Shown here: piece by piece, positions 25,045 through 33,349 of the stretch
Position numbering within the stretch: position 1 is the stretch's first letter
Layout of the letters: each line of letters starts with the position of its first letter
DNA from: Streptomyces sp. NA02950
Lineage (GTDB): Bacteria; Actinomycetota; Actinomycetes; Streptomycetales; Streptomycetaceae
DNA: 64,000 bases
Direction: 5' to 3'
Assembly: GCF_013364155.1 (NCBI RefSeq)
Contig: NZ_CP054916.1
Span: 5,019,001 to 5,083,000 of the forward strand
Made by a program: the position numbers and the translations under genes
The notes under the pieces: model-generated
Told to the model about the DNA's origin: nothing
The model's input: only the letters and a program-made list of their open reading frames with translations
Database searches by the model: none

Positions 25045-25231
25045 CTGGCGACTCCCGGTCTGAGCCCCGGGGGGGTTGGGCGGCCGTTCGGCCTCTTCCC
25101 CCATCACTACGCACGGGAGGGGGCGGCCGCTCAACGCGTCGCGAAGAAAATCCGATCAGGTTCGGAGGGCAGGGCGCGGAAGGACGCGGGAGGATGCGAG
25201 GTGAGGTGTGCGGGGAGGCCCCCGGGACGGC

Positions 25232-26272
25232 TCAGGAGACCATGGCCTCGAGCACCAGGGGCTGCACCTTGCCGTCCAGCATCGCGCCCAGCCCCTCCAC
25301 CGCGCAGATATCGGGGCGGTCGGCGATGTTCAGCGGCATCCCGGTGGCCTCGCGCAGCATCGAGTCCAGCCCGGGGAGCAGCGCGCTGCCGCCCGCCAGC
25401 ATGATCCCGCGGTCGGCGAGGTCGGCCACCAGGTCGGGCGGGCAGCGGCGGAGCACCGTGCCGATCGAGTCCAGCAGCCCGGTGAGCGGGGTGCGCATGG
25501 CGGTGCGTACGCCGTCGACGTCCACCCGCACCGAACGGGCCAGCCCGGTGGCCACGTCCCGGCCGTGCACCTCGGTGACGCGCTCGGCGCCCTTCGTGAG
25601 CGGGCCTTCGTCGTTGAGCACCATATGCAGCGGGCGGACCGCCTGGCTGGGCAGCATCAGCGCGTGTTCGTTGCGCAGATGCTGGATGAGGGCGTGGTCG
25701 ACGGTGTCGCCGCCGACCGGCACCCGCTCGGCGGCCACGATCGAGCCCAGCGACAACACCGCGACCTGGGTGGTGGCCGCGCCGCACACCACGATCATCG
25801 TCGCCTCGGGCCGTTCCACCGGGAGCCCGCAGCCGACCGCGGCGGCGATCAGGGTGTCGACCAGCTCGACCCGGCGGGCGCCGACGCCGGTGAGGGTCTC
25901 CACGGCGGCGCGCTGGGCCAGCGGATCGGCGTCGTGCGGGACGCAGACGGCGGCGCTCATCAGCGGACGGCGGCGCCAGGCGCGGCGCAGTTTGTTGCCG
26001 AGCAGCAGCCGGAGCATGCGCTGGGCCATGGCGATGTCGACGACGGTGCCGCCGGAGACGGGGCGGACCACCCGGATGTGGGCGGGCGTACGGCCCGTCA
26101 TGCGCTCGGCGAGGCTCCCGACCGCGATCAGACCGCCGGTGCGGGTGTTCACGGCGGCGACGGTCGGCTCGTCCACGATGACCCCGGAGCGCTTGAGATA
26201 GACCCGGGTCCTGGCCGCGCCGAGGTCCACGGCGATGGTGCAGCGGCGCAGTCGCTCGAGGCTGATGGTCAT
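25232..26272 (-). CDS. MreB-like actin-family protein
   Basis: A 346-residue protein of the actin/Hsp70 ATPase superfamily. It has phosphate-1 (IAVDLGAARTRVYLK), phosphate-2 (MIVVCGAATTQVAVLSLGS) and the adenosine motif (GIMLAGGSALLPGLDSML), and aligns with MreB across its length. Substitutions in the usual DLGTAN and GGGT signatures suggest a divergent paralog, not the canonical MreB of the mre-rod operon, which is not seen here. The ATG at 26272 follows AGGGAG. Likely a filament-forming protein at the inner membrane; role in wall or spore morphology is inferred. Confidence 0.8.
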   Translation of the reverse strand: MTISLERLRRCTIAVDLGAARTRVYLKRSGVIVDEPTVAAVNTRTGGLIAVGSLAERMTGRTPAHIRVVRPVSGGTVVDIAMAQRMLRLLLGNKLRRAWRRRPLMSAAVCVPHDADPLAQRAAVETLTGVGARRVELVDTLIAAAVGCGLPVERPEATMIVVCGAATTQVAVLSLGSIVAAERVPVGGDTVDHALIQHLRNEHALMLPSQAVRPLHMVLNDEGPLTKGAERVTEVHGRDVATGLARSVRVDVDGVRTAMRTPLTGLLDSIGTVLRRCPPDLVADLADRGIMLAGGSALLPGLDSMLREATGMPLNIADRPDICAVEGLGAMLDGKVQPLVLEAMVS

Positions 26273-26299
26273 GGCAGGTCTCCCTGTGGGCGGCGTGGC

Positions 26300-26320
26300 G
26301 GGCCGCCGCCCCGGCGGCCC
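26300..26320 (-). terminator. Hairpin between the polymerase and MreB-like genes
   Basis: Inverted repeat gggccgccg/cggcggccc with a 3-nt loop, about 100 nt beyond the polymerase stop codon (leftward). Likely terminator, no T-tract. Confidence 0.5.
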
Positions 26321-26420
26321 TGTGATCATCGTGTGCGGACGATCAGGGCGGGCGCCTGCGGGGCTGCGCCGCCTGGGCGAGGGCCGTCCCCTCATCCGTA
26401 CGCGCCCGGAGGGTGGTTGC

Positions 26421-28121
26421 TCAGCCCTTCGCGTCCGCGTAGCACTCCACCGCCGCCACGGTGAACGGAAAGCGCACCGGGGTCTCACCGAAGGCGATCC
26501 GGCCCGCCGCGTCCGCCGCCGCGGCGATCGCCTCCCGTACCGCTTCGGCCTCCTCCTCCGGGCAGTGCACGATGACCTCGTCGTGCTGGAAGAAGACCAG
26601 CTCCGCGCGGAGCCCGGCCGAGGCCAGGGACCGCCGCAGCGCCGCGAGCACCAGCAGGGCCCAGTCCGCGGCGCTGCCCTGCACCACGAAGTTCCGGGTG
26701 AACCGGCCGCGGGCGCGGGCGCCGGCGGTGCTGCCGTACGACGGCTCCTCGTCCTGGTCGCGCGGCAGACCCGCCTCGTCGGCGAACTCCTCGCCCTCGG
26801 CGCCCGCGGCGGGCGGGCAGGTGCGGCCCAGCCAGGTGCGCACCAGCCTGCCCTCCACACCCGCGCGGGCCGCGTCGTCCACATACGCAACGGCCGCCGG
26901 GAAGCGGCGCCGCAGGGCGGCCAGATGCTTGAGGCCGTCGCCCGAGGTCTGTCCGTAGATCGCGCCCAGCAGCGCCAGTTTGGCCTGGTCGCGGCGGCCC
27001 GCGAAGGCGCGGTCGGACAGGGTGGCGTACAGGTCGCGGCCGCTGCCCGCGACCTCCATCAGCCCGGGGTCGCGGGAGATGGCGGCGAGCACCCGCGGCT
27101 CCATCTGGTCGGCGTCGGCGACCACCAGCCGCCAGCCCGGGTCGGCCACCACCGCCCGCCGCACCACCTTGGGGATCTGCAACGCGCCGCCGCCGTGGGT
27201 GGTCCAGCGGCCGGAGACGGTGCCGCCGGGCAGATACTCGGGGCGGAAGCGGCCGTCGCGCACCCAGGACTGGAGCCAGGCCCAGCCGTGGGCGGTGTGC
27301 AGCCGGTAGAGCTTCTTGTAGCGCAGCAGCGGCTCCACGGCGGGGTGGTCGATCCGCTCCAGCTCCCAGGCGCGGGCCGAGCCGAGTGCGATCCCCGCCC
27401 GGGCGAACGCCTTGACCACCTCGGCGGGCAGATCGGGCCGCACTCGCACGCCGCCGAAGGCGCGCGAGACCTCGTCGGCCAGCTCGGCCAGCCGCCGGGG
27501 CTCCAGACCGCCCGGATAGCGCTCGCCGAGCAGCTCGTCCAGCAGCGCCCGGTGGCGGTCGGCGCGCCAGGGCACCCCGGCGCGGTTCATCTCGGCGGCG
27601 ACCAGCGTGCCCGCGGACTCGGCGGTGATCAGCAGCCGCATCCGGTCGGGGTGCTCGGCCGCCTCGGCACGGGTCAACTGGTGCGCGTACACCGCGAGCA
27701 GGGCGGCGAGCGGATCGGTGCCCGGCGGCAGCGGCGGCGGGCCGGGCTCGAACAGGGACGGCTGGCTCTGCGCCGTCCGCGGCGGTGGATCGGGCGGCAC
27801 CGGCAGCCCGCGCAGCCGGGCCCAGGCGGCGGCCAGGGAGCGCGGTGCGCCCGAACGCCCCTCGTGGCCGAGCAGCAGTGCCTCGGCCGCTTCGGTGTCC
27901 CAGCACCGCTCGACCCGCACCCCGGCGGCGAGCAGCCGCGGATGGATCTCGGCGGTGGACCGCCACACCCAGCGGTCGGCCTCGGGGCGGGACCGCACCG
28001 CCTCGGCGATCCCGCCCTGAGCCGCCGTGACCTCCACTGCCGGCCCGGCGGCTCCCCCTTCGGCGTTCAGCGGGCAGAGACGAACACCCCCGTCGTCCGT
28101 CTCCGCCACTGCCCACCGCAT
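26421..28121 (-). CDS. Family A DNA polymerase-like protein (bifunctional 3'-5' exonuclease/DNA polymerase type)
   Basis: A 566-residue protein shorter than PolA, without the 5' nuclease domain. The N-terminal ~190 residues resemble a reduced 3'-5' exonuclease-like domain. The polymerase domain has motif A VVADADQMEPRVLA, motif B RDQAKLALLGAIYGQT and motif C FFQHDEVIVHCP. The catalytic acids D (motif A) and D (motif C) and the motif B Lys and Tyr are present, so polymerisation is plausible. Actinobacteria commonly carry this second, PolA-like enzyme beside true PolA; a repair role is likely. Start at ATG 28121, because the long upstream frame has no family similarity. Confidence 0.85.
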   Translation of the reverse strand: MRWAVAETDDGGVRLCPLNAEGGAAGPAVEVTAAQGGIAEAVRSRPEADRWVWRSTAEIHPRLLAAGVRVERCWDTEAAEALLLGHEGRSGAPRSLAAAWARLRGLPVPPDPPPRTAQSQPSLFEPGPPPLPPGTDPLAALLAVYAHQLTRAEAAEHPDRMRLLITAESAGTLVAAEMNRAGVPWRADRHRALLDELLGERYPGGLEPRRLAELADEVSRAFGGVRVRPDLPAEVVKAFARAGIALGSARAWELERIDHPAVEPLLRYKKLYRLHTAHGWAWLQSWVRDGRFRPEYLPGGTVSGRWTTHGGGALQIPKVVRRAVVADPGWRLVVADADQMEPRVLAAISRDPGLMEVAGSGRDLYATLSDRAFAGRRDQAKLALLGAIYGQTSGDGLKHLAALRRRFPAAVAYVDDAARAGVEGRLVRTWLGRTCPPAAGAEGEEFADEAGLPRDQDEEPSYGSTAGARARGRFTRNFVVQGSAADWALLVLAALRRSLASAGLRAELVFFQHDEVIVHCPEEEAEAVREAIAAAADAAGRIAFGETPVRFPFTVAAVECYADAKG

Positions 28122-28302
28122 GACCGTGAGTCTGGCAGGGGGCACTGACAACGGCCCCCGGCCGGCGGTCCGGAGACCCGGCGGGAGCGGCCAACCCGGG
28201 ACGCCTCCCTGACGTCTTACGTCACAGCGGAAGAGATGACGAGTGTTCTGCTCTGCCCGGGGCAGGAGACGCGATTGCCGGGTGATCAGGCCGATACGCT
28301 TG

Positions 28303-28382
28303 GTGCACGTGCATCTGCTCATGCATCTACCTGTGCAAACGCGAGTGCATTCGCTCATGTATTCGCTCATGCATTCGCAAGA
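28303..28382 (+). promoter_or_regulatory. Array of six phased 12-bp units upstream of the DUF397 gene
   Basis: A GTGCACGT head (28303-28310) is followed by six contiguous 12-bp units from 28311: gcatctgctcat, gcatctacctgt, gcaaacgcgagt, gcattcgctcat, gtattcgctcat and gcattcgcaaga. The array ends 54 nt before the GTG start of the DUF397 gene. The head and first units recur, on the other strand, at 30572-30614. Iterated operator for a regulator is the simplest reading. Nothing else was recognised in the 314-nt gap 28122-28435. Confidence 0.75.
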
Positions 28383-28435
28383 GAACGCGGCTATGATCCG
28401 GGCAGTTGTCAGCTGCACGAACAGTGGAGAGCCCT

Positions 28436-28693
28436 GTGCGCGACCACCCGTACAACGGCATGGCGGCCGCGGACCTTCAGGGGGTCGTCTGGCAGAAGAG
28501 CAGACACAGCAATTCCCAGGGGGCGTGCGTGGAGTTCGCCAAGCTGCCCGGCGGTGACGTTGCCGTGCGCAACTCCCGTTTCCCGGACGGCCCGGCGCTG
28601 ATCTACACCCCGGCCGAGGTCGAGGCGATGCTGCTCGGGGCCAAGGACGGCGAATTCGACCACCTGGCACAGGACCCGGCCGGTCTCGGCTGA
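28436..28693 (+). CDS. DUF397 family protein
   Basis: An 85-residue protein with the DUF397 pattern WQKSRHSNSQGACVEFAKLP and AVRNSRFPDGPALIYTPAEV. DUF397 proteins occur in large paralog sets in Streptomyces, typically near XRE-family regulators and RsbW-like ATPases, and some act as partners or antagonists of the adjacent regulator (WhiJ-type systems). Both companions lie within 2.1 kb here. The start is GTG 28436, with GGAG ahead. Expression is probably set by the 12-bp array just upstream. Confidence 0.88.
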   Translation: MRDHPYNGMAAADLQGVVWQKSRHSNSQGACVEFAKLPGGDVAVRNSRFPDGPALIYTPAEVEAMLLGAKDGEFDHLAQDPAGLG

Positions 28694-28781
28694 CCGTCCC
28701 GGTGGGCGCGGCGCCGAAGCCACGCCGGTGAGCGACACTGGTAGTGACATCGGGGGACCCAGCTGATGTGAGACGACGGCG

Positions 28782-29933
28782 ATGAAGGGCTCGATCCGGG
28801 TCGGACATGTACTCGGGGTGCCACTGCGGATGCACTGGAGCGTCCCGGTACTGGTCGCCCTGCTCGCCTACGGTCTCGGCCGCGAGACACTGCCCGCGTG
28901 GACCCCCGGGCGGACGACCGCGGTGTACGTCGTCGCCAGCCTCGTGGGTGCGCTGCTGCTGATGGTCAGCCTGCTACTGCACGAGGCCGCCCATGCGGTG
29001 GCCGCCCTCCGCAAGGGCGTCTCGGTCGAGGACGTGACGTTGTGGGCGCTGGGTGGAGTCACCCAGATGGGACGGCCGCGCACCGCCGGGGTCGCCCTGC
29101 TGGTGGCCGTCAGCGGTCCGCTCACCAGCCTGCTCCTCGGCGGGATCGCCGTCGGCGTGGGGATCGGGGTGAACGCGCTGGCCGGATGGGGGGTGCCCGC
29201 GGCTCTCCTGGTCTGGCTGGGCTGGGCCAATCTGCTGCTGGGTGTGTTCAATCTGCTGCCCGCGGCCCCGCTGGACGGGGGACGGGTGGTGCAGGCGGTG
29301 CTGTGGTGGCGCACCGGTGACCGGGAGCGCGCCGACCGGGCGGCGGGGCGCAGCGGTCAGGTCTTCGGCGTGCTGCTCATCGCCTTCGGCTGGATCTCCT
29401 TCCTGCGCGGGAACGGCGGCGGTCTGTGGCTCTCGCTGATCGGACTGTTCATGGTCGTCATCGCCAACGCCGAGCGGCAGCGGGCCGGGTTCGCCACGGC
29501 GCTGCGCGGTGTGCGGTCGGGCGACGCGATGTCCACGCCGGTGGCCACCGGGGCCGACTGGCTGACCGTGGAGCGGTTCATCGACGAGGTGGCGGCCCAT
29601 TCCCGCCATTCCGTACTGCCCCTGCTCGACTTCGACGGACGGCCCAGCGGGGTGGTGCAGCTGCGCGCCCTCGCGACGGTGCCGGCCGGGGAGCGGGAGT
29701 CCCGCCGGGTGCGCGATGTGGCCGTACCGCTGTCACGGTGCACGGTGGCCACGTCGGACGAGCTGCTGACCGAGGTGCTGGAGCGGGCGCGGCCGGGTGG
29801 CGGCGGAATGCCGGTGCTGGTGGTGGACCACGGTCATCTGGAGGGGATCGTCACGATGCACGATGTGACCCGGTTCTTCCAGCTGCACGCCCTGGGCATC
29901 ACCGCGGCGCCGCCGGAGTCCGCCCACCACTGA
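28782..29933 (+). CDS. Site-2 protease family (M50) metalloprotease with CBS domains
   Basis: A 383-residue membrane protease of the Rip3/SpoIVFB-like group. Zinc-binding HEAAH lies in LLHEAAHAVAALRKG (residues about 66-70). The third ligand is in NLLPAAPLDGGRV. About six hydrophobic helices are followed by a C-terminal pair of CBS domains (from about 245 to 370; DAMSTPVATGADWLTVERFI and LVVDHGHLEGIVTMHDVTRF). These enzymes cut membrane-embedded substrates such as anti-sigma factors, with CBS domains sensing nucleotides. The substrate is unknown; two anti-sigma factors, one of them membrane-anchored, are encoded 4-6 kb to the left. Confidence 0.9.
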   Translation: MKGSIRVGHVLGVPLRMHWSVPVLVALLAYGLGRETLPAWTPGRTTAVYVVASLVGALLLMVSLLLHEAAHAVAALRKGVSVEDVTLWALGGVTQMGRPRTAGVALLVAVSGPLTSLLLGGIAVGVGIGVNALAGWGVPAALLVWLGWANLLLGVFNLLPAAPLDGGRVVQAVLWWRTGDRERADRAAGRSGQVFGVLLIAFGWISFLRGNGGGLWLSLIGLFMVVIANAERQRAGFATALRGVRSGDAMSTPVATGADWLTVERFIDEVAAHSRHSVLPLLDFDGRPSGVVQLRALATVPAGERESRRVRDVAVPLSRCTVATSDELLTEVLERARPGGGGMPVLVVDHGHLEGIVTMHDVTRFFQLHALGITAAPPESAHH

Positions 29934-29992
29934 GTTCCGTCACGGGGCCCGTGTGACGAGGGTCTTCGCCGAGGGCCGCCGCTGAGTCCCGG

Positions 29993-30493
29993 TCAGGGGC
30001 GGGGTAGCTGGAACAGGGCCCAGACGACCTTGCCCCGCAGCGTCCCGGCCAGCGGATGCCAGCCCCAGCCGTCGGTGAAGGACTCCACCAGATGGAGCCC
30101 GCGCCCGGACTCCTCCGCCCAGTCCGCCTCACCCGCCACCGGGCCGTCCGCGCTGAGGTCGCGGACCGCGCACACCAGCCGGGAGGGACAGTGCATCAAA
30201 TGGAGCCGCACCTGGGGATCGGCCTCGGCGTCGCCCCGGCCGCCGGTGAGGCCGCCGGGCACCCCGTGCCGCAGGGCGTTGGTCACCAGCTCGGAGACGA
30301 CCAGGGCCACGTCGTCGAACAGCTCGGGCAGACCCCATTGGCGCAGGGTGGAACCGGTGAACTGCCGGGCGCCGCGGACCGCTTCGAAGCGGGAGGGCAA
30401 GGGGCAGGAGACGGAACCGGAGACGGCGGAGGGGTCGATCGGCGGGAGCCCTCGCCACAAGGGCTCCAGCAGAGTGGATCCTTCGCTCCCCAT
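29993..30493 (-). CDS. RsbW-like ATP-binding (HATPase) regulatory protein
   Basis: A 166-residue GHKL ATPase domain without kinase dimer helices. Motifs: N box VVSELVTNALRHG, G1 box region VRDLSADGP and GRGLHLVESFTDGWGW. This is the anti-sigma-factor/serine kinase type (RsbW, SpoIIAB) that is expanded in Streptomyces. Its partner could be the XRE regulator encoded divergently, the DUF397 protein, or a SigB-type sigma factor. It starts at ATG 30493. Its promoter region carries the same GTGCACGT plus 12-bp units seen before DUF397. Confidence 0.88.
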   Translation of the reverse strand: MGSEGSTLLEPLWRGLPPIDPSAVSGSVSCPLPSRFEAVRGARQFTGSTLRQWGLPELFDDVALVVSELVTNALRHGVPGGLTGGRGDAEADPQVRLHLMHCPSRLVCAVRDLSADGPVAGEADWAEESGRGLHLVESFTDGWGWHPLAGTLRGKVVWALFQLPRP

Positions 30494-30571
30494 GCGAGCA
30501 CTCCTGCATCCGTGGCCGTGACGACTCCTGGCCAGATCTCGTACGAGCTTGCACGTGCGCTAACCCTATGG

Positions 30572-30614
30572 TTCCGAATGCGTAGAGCAGATGCAAGGGC
30601 AGATGCACGTGCAC
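30572..30614 (-). promoter_or_regulatory. Second copy of the 12-bp operator array, before the RsbW-like gene
   Basis: Read leftward from 30614: gtgcacgt, then gcatctgccctt, gcatctgctcta and cgcattcgg, 79-121 nt upstream of the ATG at 30493. The 16-mer gtgcacgtgcatctgc is identical to 28303-28318. The order head-then-units and the distance to the start codon match the DUF397 promoter. Confidence 0.75.
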
Positions 30615-30660
30615 GGAGCTTGTTTGAGGGACAGTGACCGCATTTACACGCCTTTCTTCC

Positions 30661-30676
30661 TACGCAATGATGCGTA
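30661..30676 (+). promoter_or_regulatory. Palindrome in the divergent promoter region of the XRE regulator
   Basis: TACGCA-ATGA-TGCGTA is a 6-bp perfect inverted repeat. It sits between two direct copies of agtgaccgcat (30633-30643 and 30690-30700), 57 nt apart. Candidate operator for the regulator encoded from 30797. Confidence 0.45.
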
Positions 30677-30796
30677 CATGGCCCTGCTGAGTGACCGCAT
30701 GTGCACAGCGTGGAACCTGGGAAGTGGCAGACTTCAGCCCCAGGGGCCGCGGGGTCGCCTCGGAAGGGTGAATTCCGTACAGGGAGGGTCGCGCAG

Positions 30797-31660
30797 ATGA
30801 CCGCAGGCGAGTCGAGCGGATCGGTGGTGCGCCGCATCCTCCTGGGCTCTCAGCTCAGACGGCTGCGCGAGTCCCGCGGCATCACGCGGGAGGCGGCGGG
30901 CTATTCGATCCGCGCCTCCGAATCCAAGATCAGCCGGATGGAGTTGGGCCGGGTGAGCTTCAAGGCGCGCGACATCGAGGATCTGCTGACGCTGTACGGC
31001 GTCACGGACGAGGCGGAGCGCGCGGCGCTGCTCGGGCTGGCCCGCGAGGCCAATCTCACCGGCTGGTGGCACAGTTACGGCGATGTGCTGCCCGGCTGGT
31101 TCCAGACCTATGTCGGCCTGGAGGGCTCGGCCTCCCACATCGCCTGCTACGAAGTCCAGTTCATCCACGGGCTGCTCCAGACCGAGGGCTATGCCCATGC
31201 CGTGGTGACCCGCGGCCAGCCCCAGGCGCCCGCCGCCGAAGTGGACCGCCGGGTGGCGCTGCGGCTGGAGCGGCAGAAGCTGCTGGTCTCCGAGCGTGCC
31301 CCGGCCTTCCACGCGGTGCTGGACGAGGCGGCGCTGCGCCGACCGTACGGTGGGCCCGAGGTGATGCGCGCCCAGCTGCGCCATCTGATCACCGTCTCCG
31401 AGCAGCCGAATGTGACGTTGCAGGTGATGCCGTTCTCCTTCGGCGGTCACGCGGCGGAGAGCGGGGCGTTCACCCTGCTGCGCTTCCCGGAGTCCGATCT
31501 GCCCGACGTGGTCTATCTGGAACAGCTCACCAGCGCGCTCTACCTGGACAAGCGCGATGAAGTGGCCCAGTACGAGCGGGTGTTGCAGCGGCTGGGCGCG
31601 GACAGCCTGTCGCCGCAGGAGAGTCGGGAACTGCTCGAAGACCTCCTTCGCGACACATGA
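30797..31660 (+). CDS. XRE-family regulator with DUF5753 domain
   Basis: A 287-residue protein. The N-terminal helix-turn-helix (about 15-70: LGSQLRRLRESRGITREAAG and then ESKISRMELGRVSFKARDIE) is followed by a DUF5753 ligand/partner domain (WWHSYGDVLPGWFQTYVGLE; HGLLQTEGYAHAVV; PFSFGGHAAESGAFTLLRFP). This is the common Streptomyces regulator class (WhiJ/AbaA-like loci) encoded beside DUF397 and RsbW-like genes. ATG 30797 has AGGGAGG ahead. It is divergent from the RsbW-like gene and is the natural candidate to bind the 12-bp arrays. Confidence 0.9.
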   Translation: MTAGESSGSVVRRILLGSQLRRLRESRGITREAAGYSIRASESKISRMELGRVSFKARDIEDLLTLYGVTDEAERAALLGLAREANLTGWWHSYGDVLPGWFQTYVGLEGSASHIACYEVQFIHGLLQTEGYAHAVVTRGQPQAPAAEVDRRVALRLERQKLLVSERAPAFHAVLDEAALRRPYGGPEVMRAQLRHLITVSEQPNVTLQVMPFSFGGHAAESGAFTLLRFPESDLPDVVYLEQLTSALYLDKRDEVAQYERVLQRLGADSLSPQESRELLEDLLRDT

Positions 31661-31751
31661 CGCACCAGTAGGTTGACGTGTCGTCAGGAATACCCCCCAC
31701 GCGTGCGCGGGTGCTCGGTGAAGGGCACCGCGTCCTCCAGATAGGGATGGC

Positions 31752-33209
31752 ATGTCCTACTTCTCCGAGTTGGCTTTTCAGTACATCGACGGTGAGTGGC
31801 GCGACGGCAACGGTTCCTGGGACATCGTCGACTTCGACCCCTACAGCGGGGAGAAGCTGGCGTCCATCACCGTGGCCACCGTCGAGGAGATCGATCTCGC
31901 CTACCGGGCCGCCGAGCGGGCGCAGCCGGAGTGGGGGGCCACCAACCCCTATGTCCGGCGGCAGGTCTTCGAGCGCGCGCTGCGGATCATCGAGGGCCGT
32001 GAGAAGGAGCTCGCCGAGACGATCACCGCGGAGTGCGGTGGCACCCAGGTGAAGGCGGGCTTCGAACTCCATCTGGCCAAGGAGTTCCTGCGGGAGGCGA
32101 TCCAGCTGGCCCTGCGGCCCGAGGGCCGGATCATCCCGTCCCCGGCCGACGGCAAGGAGAACCGCCTCTACCGGCTGCCGGTCGGGGTCGTGGGCGTCAT
32201 CAGCCCGTTCAACTTCCCCTTCCTGCTCTCGCTGAAGTCGGTGGCGCCGGCGCTGGCCCTGGGCAATGCCGTGGTCCTCAAACCGCACCAGAACACCCCG
32301 ATCTGCGGTGGCGGTCTGGTGGCCAAGGTCTTCGAGGAGGCGGGGCTGCCCACGGGACTGCTCAATGTGGTGGTCACGGACATCGCGGAGATCGGTGACG
32401 CGCTGATCGAGCACCCGGTGCCCAAGGTGATCTCGTTCACCGGGTCGGACAAGGTCGGCCGCCATGTGGCCACCGTCGCCGCCTCCCACTTCAAGCGGTC
32501 GATCCTGGAGCTGGGCGGCAACAGCGCGCTGGTCGTCCTGGACGACGCGGACCTCGACTACGCGGTGGACGCGGCGGTGTTCAGCCGCTTCGTCCACCAG
32601 GGGCAGGTCTGTATGGCGGCCAACAGAGTGCTGGTGGACCGGGCGGTGGAGCGGGAGTTCACCGAGAAGTTCGTGGCCAAGGTGAAGTCGCTGAAGGTGG
32701 GCGACCCCGGCGATCCGACCACCCACATCGGCCCGCTGATCAACGAGGGCCAGGCCGAGGCCCTCAGCGCCCTGGTCGACCAGACCATAGCCGAGGGCGC
32801 CACCGCGCTGGTGCGGGGGCGCACCGAGGGCACGCTGATGGAGCCGAGCGTGCTGGGCGGGGTCCCGGAGGACTCGGCCATCCTCAGGCAGGAGATCTTC
32901 GGTCCGGTGGTGCTGCTGATCCCCTTCGACGGCGAGGAGGAGGCCGTCCGGATCGCCAATGACACGGAGTACGGGCTCAGTGGGGCCGTGCACACCGCCG
33001 ACATCGAGCGCGGAGTGCGGTTCGCCCAACGCATCCACACCGGCATGATCCATGTGAACGACAGCACGGTGCACGACGAGCCGATCGTCCCGTTCGGCGG
33101 GGAGAAGCACTCGGGGCTGGGGCGGCTCAACGGCGAGTCGATGATCGAGGACTTCACCACCACCAAGTGGATCTCCATCCAGCACGGACGGAGCCAGTTC
33201 CCCTTCTGA
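31752..33209 (+). CDS. NAD(P)-dependent aldehyde dehydrogenase (benzaldehyde/vanillin dehydrogenase-like)
   Basis: A 485-residue ALDH. Cofactor and active-site blocks: GVISPFNFPFLLSL, ISFTGSDKVGR, the general base E in LELGGNSALVVLDD, the catalytic Cys in HQGQVCMAANRV, and EIFGPVV. The sequence is closest in flavour to aromatic or aliphatic aldehyde dehydrogenases that oxidise aldehydes to acids. No neighbouring catabolic genes are seen, so the substrate is open. ATG 31752 is the first in-frame start after an AGGGATGG site. Confidence 0.9.
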   Translation: MSYFSELAFQYIDGEWRDGNGSWDIVDFDPYSGEKLASITVATVEEIDLAYRAAERAQPEWGATNPYVRRQVFERALRIIEGREKELAETITAECGGTQVKAGFELHLAKEFLREAIQLALRPEGRIIPSPADGKENRLYRLPVGVVGVISPFNFPFLLSLKSVAPALALGNAVVLKPHQNTPICGGGLVAKVFEEAGLPTGLLNVVVTDIAEIGDALIEHPVPKVISFTGSDKVGRHVATVAASHFKRSILELGGNSALVVLDDADLDYAVDAAVFSRFVHQGQVCMAANRVLVDRAVEREFTEKFVAKVKSLKVGDPGDPTTHIGPLINEGQAEALSALVDQTIAEGATALVRGRTEGTLMEPSVLGGVPEDSAILRQEIFGPVVLLIPFDGEEEAVRIANDTEYGLSGAVHTADIERGVRFAQRIHTGMIHVNDSTVHDEPIVPFGGEKHSGLGRLNGESMIEDFTTTKWISIQHGRSQFPF

Positions 33210-33349
33210 TCCGCGGTGGTTCGGGGTCCGCTGGATTTTTTAGTCCTCTCGATCGATGAGGACAGAAGCTGACCGCATCGCTCTCTACTGTCGGAGACAT
33301 GAACAGACCGGGACACCCCGGTCGGCGGAACCGACGGAAGGCGGACCCC

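Noticed and set aside
28303..28382. CRISPR-like repeat array
   Set aside because: The 12-bp units are contiguous without spacers and no cas genes are present; it is an operator-type array.
26421..28835. N-terminal extension of the polymerase-like protein to 804 residues
   Set aside because: The extra part is Arg/Pro-rich, crosses the 12-bp operator array and the DUF397 gene on the opposite strand, and lacks family similarity. ATG 28121 is used.
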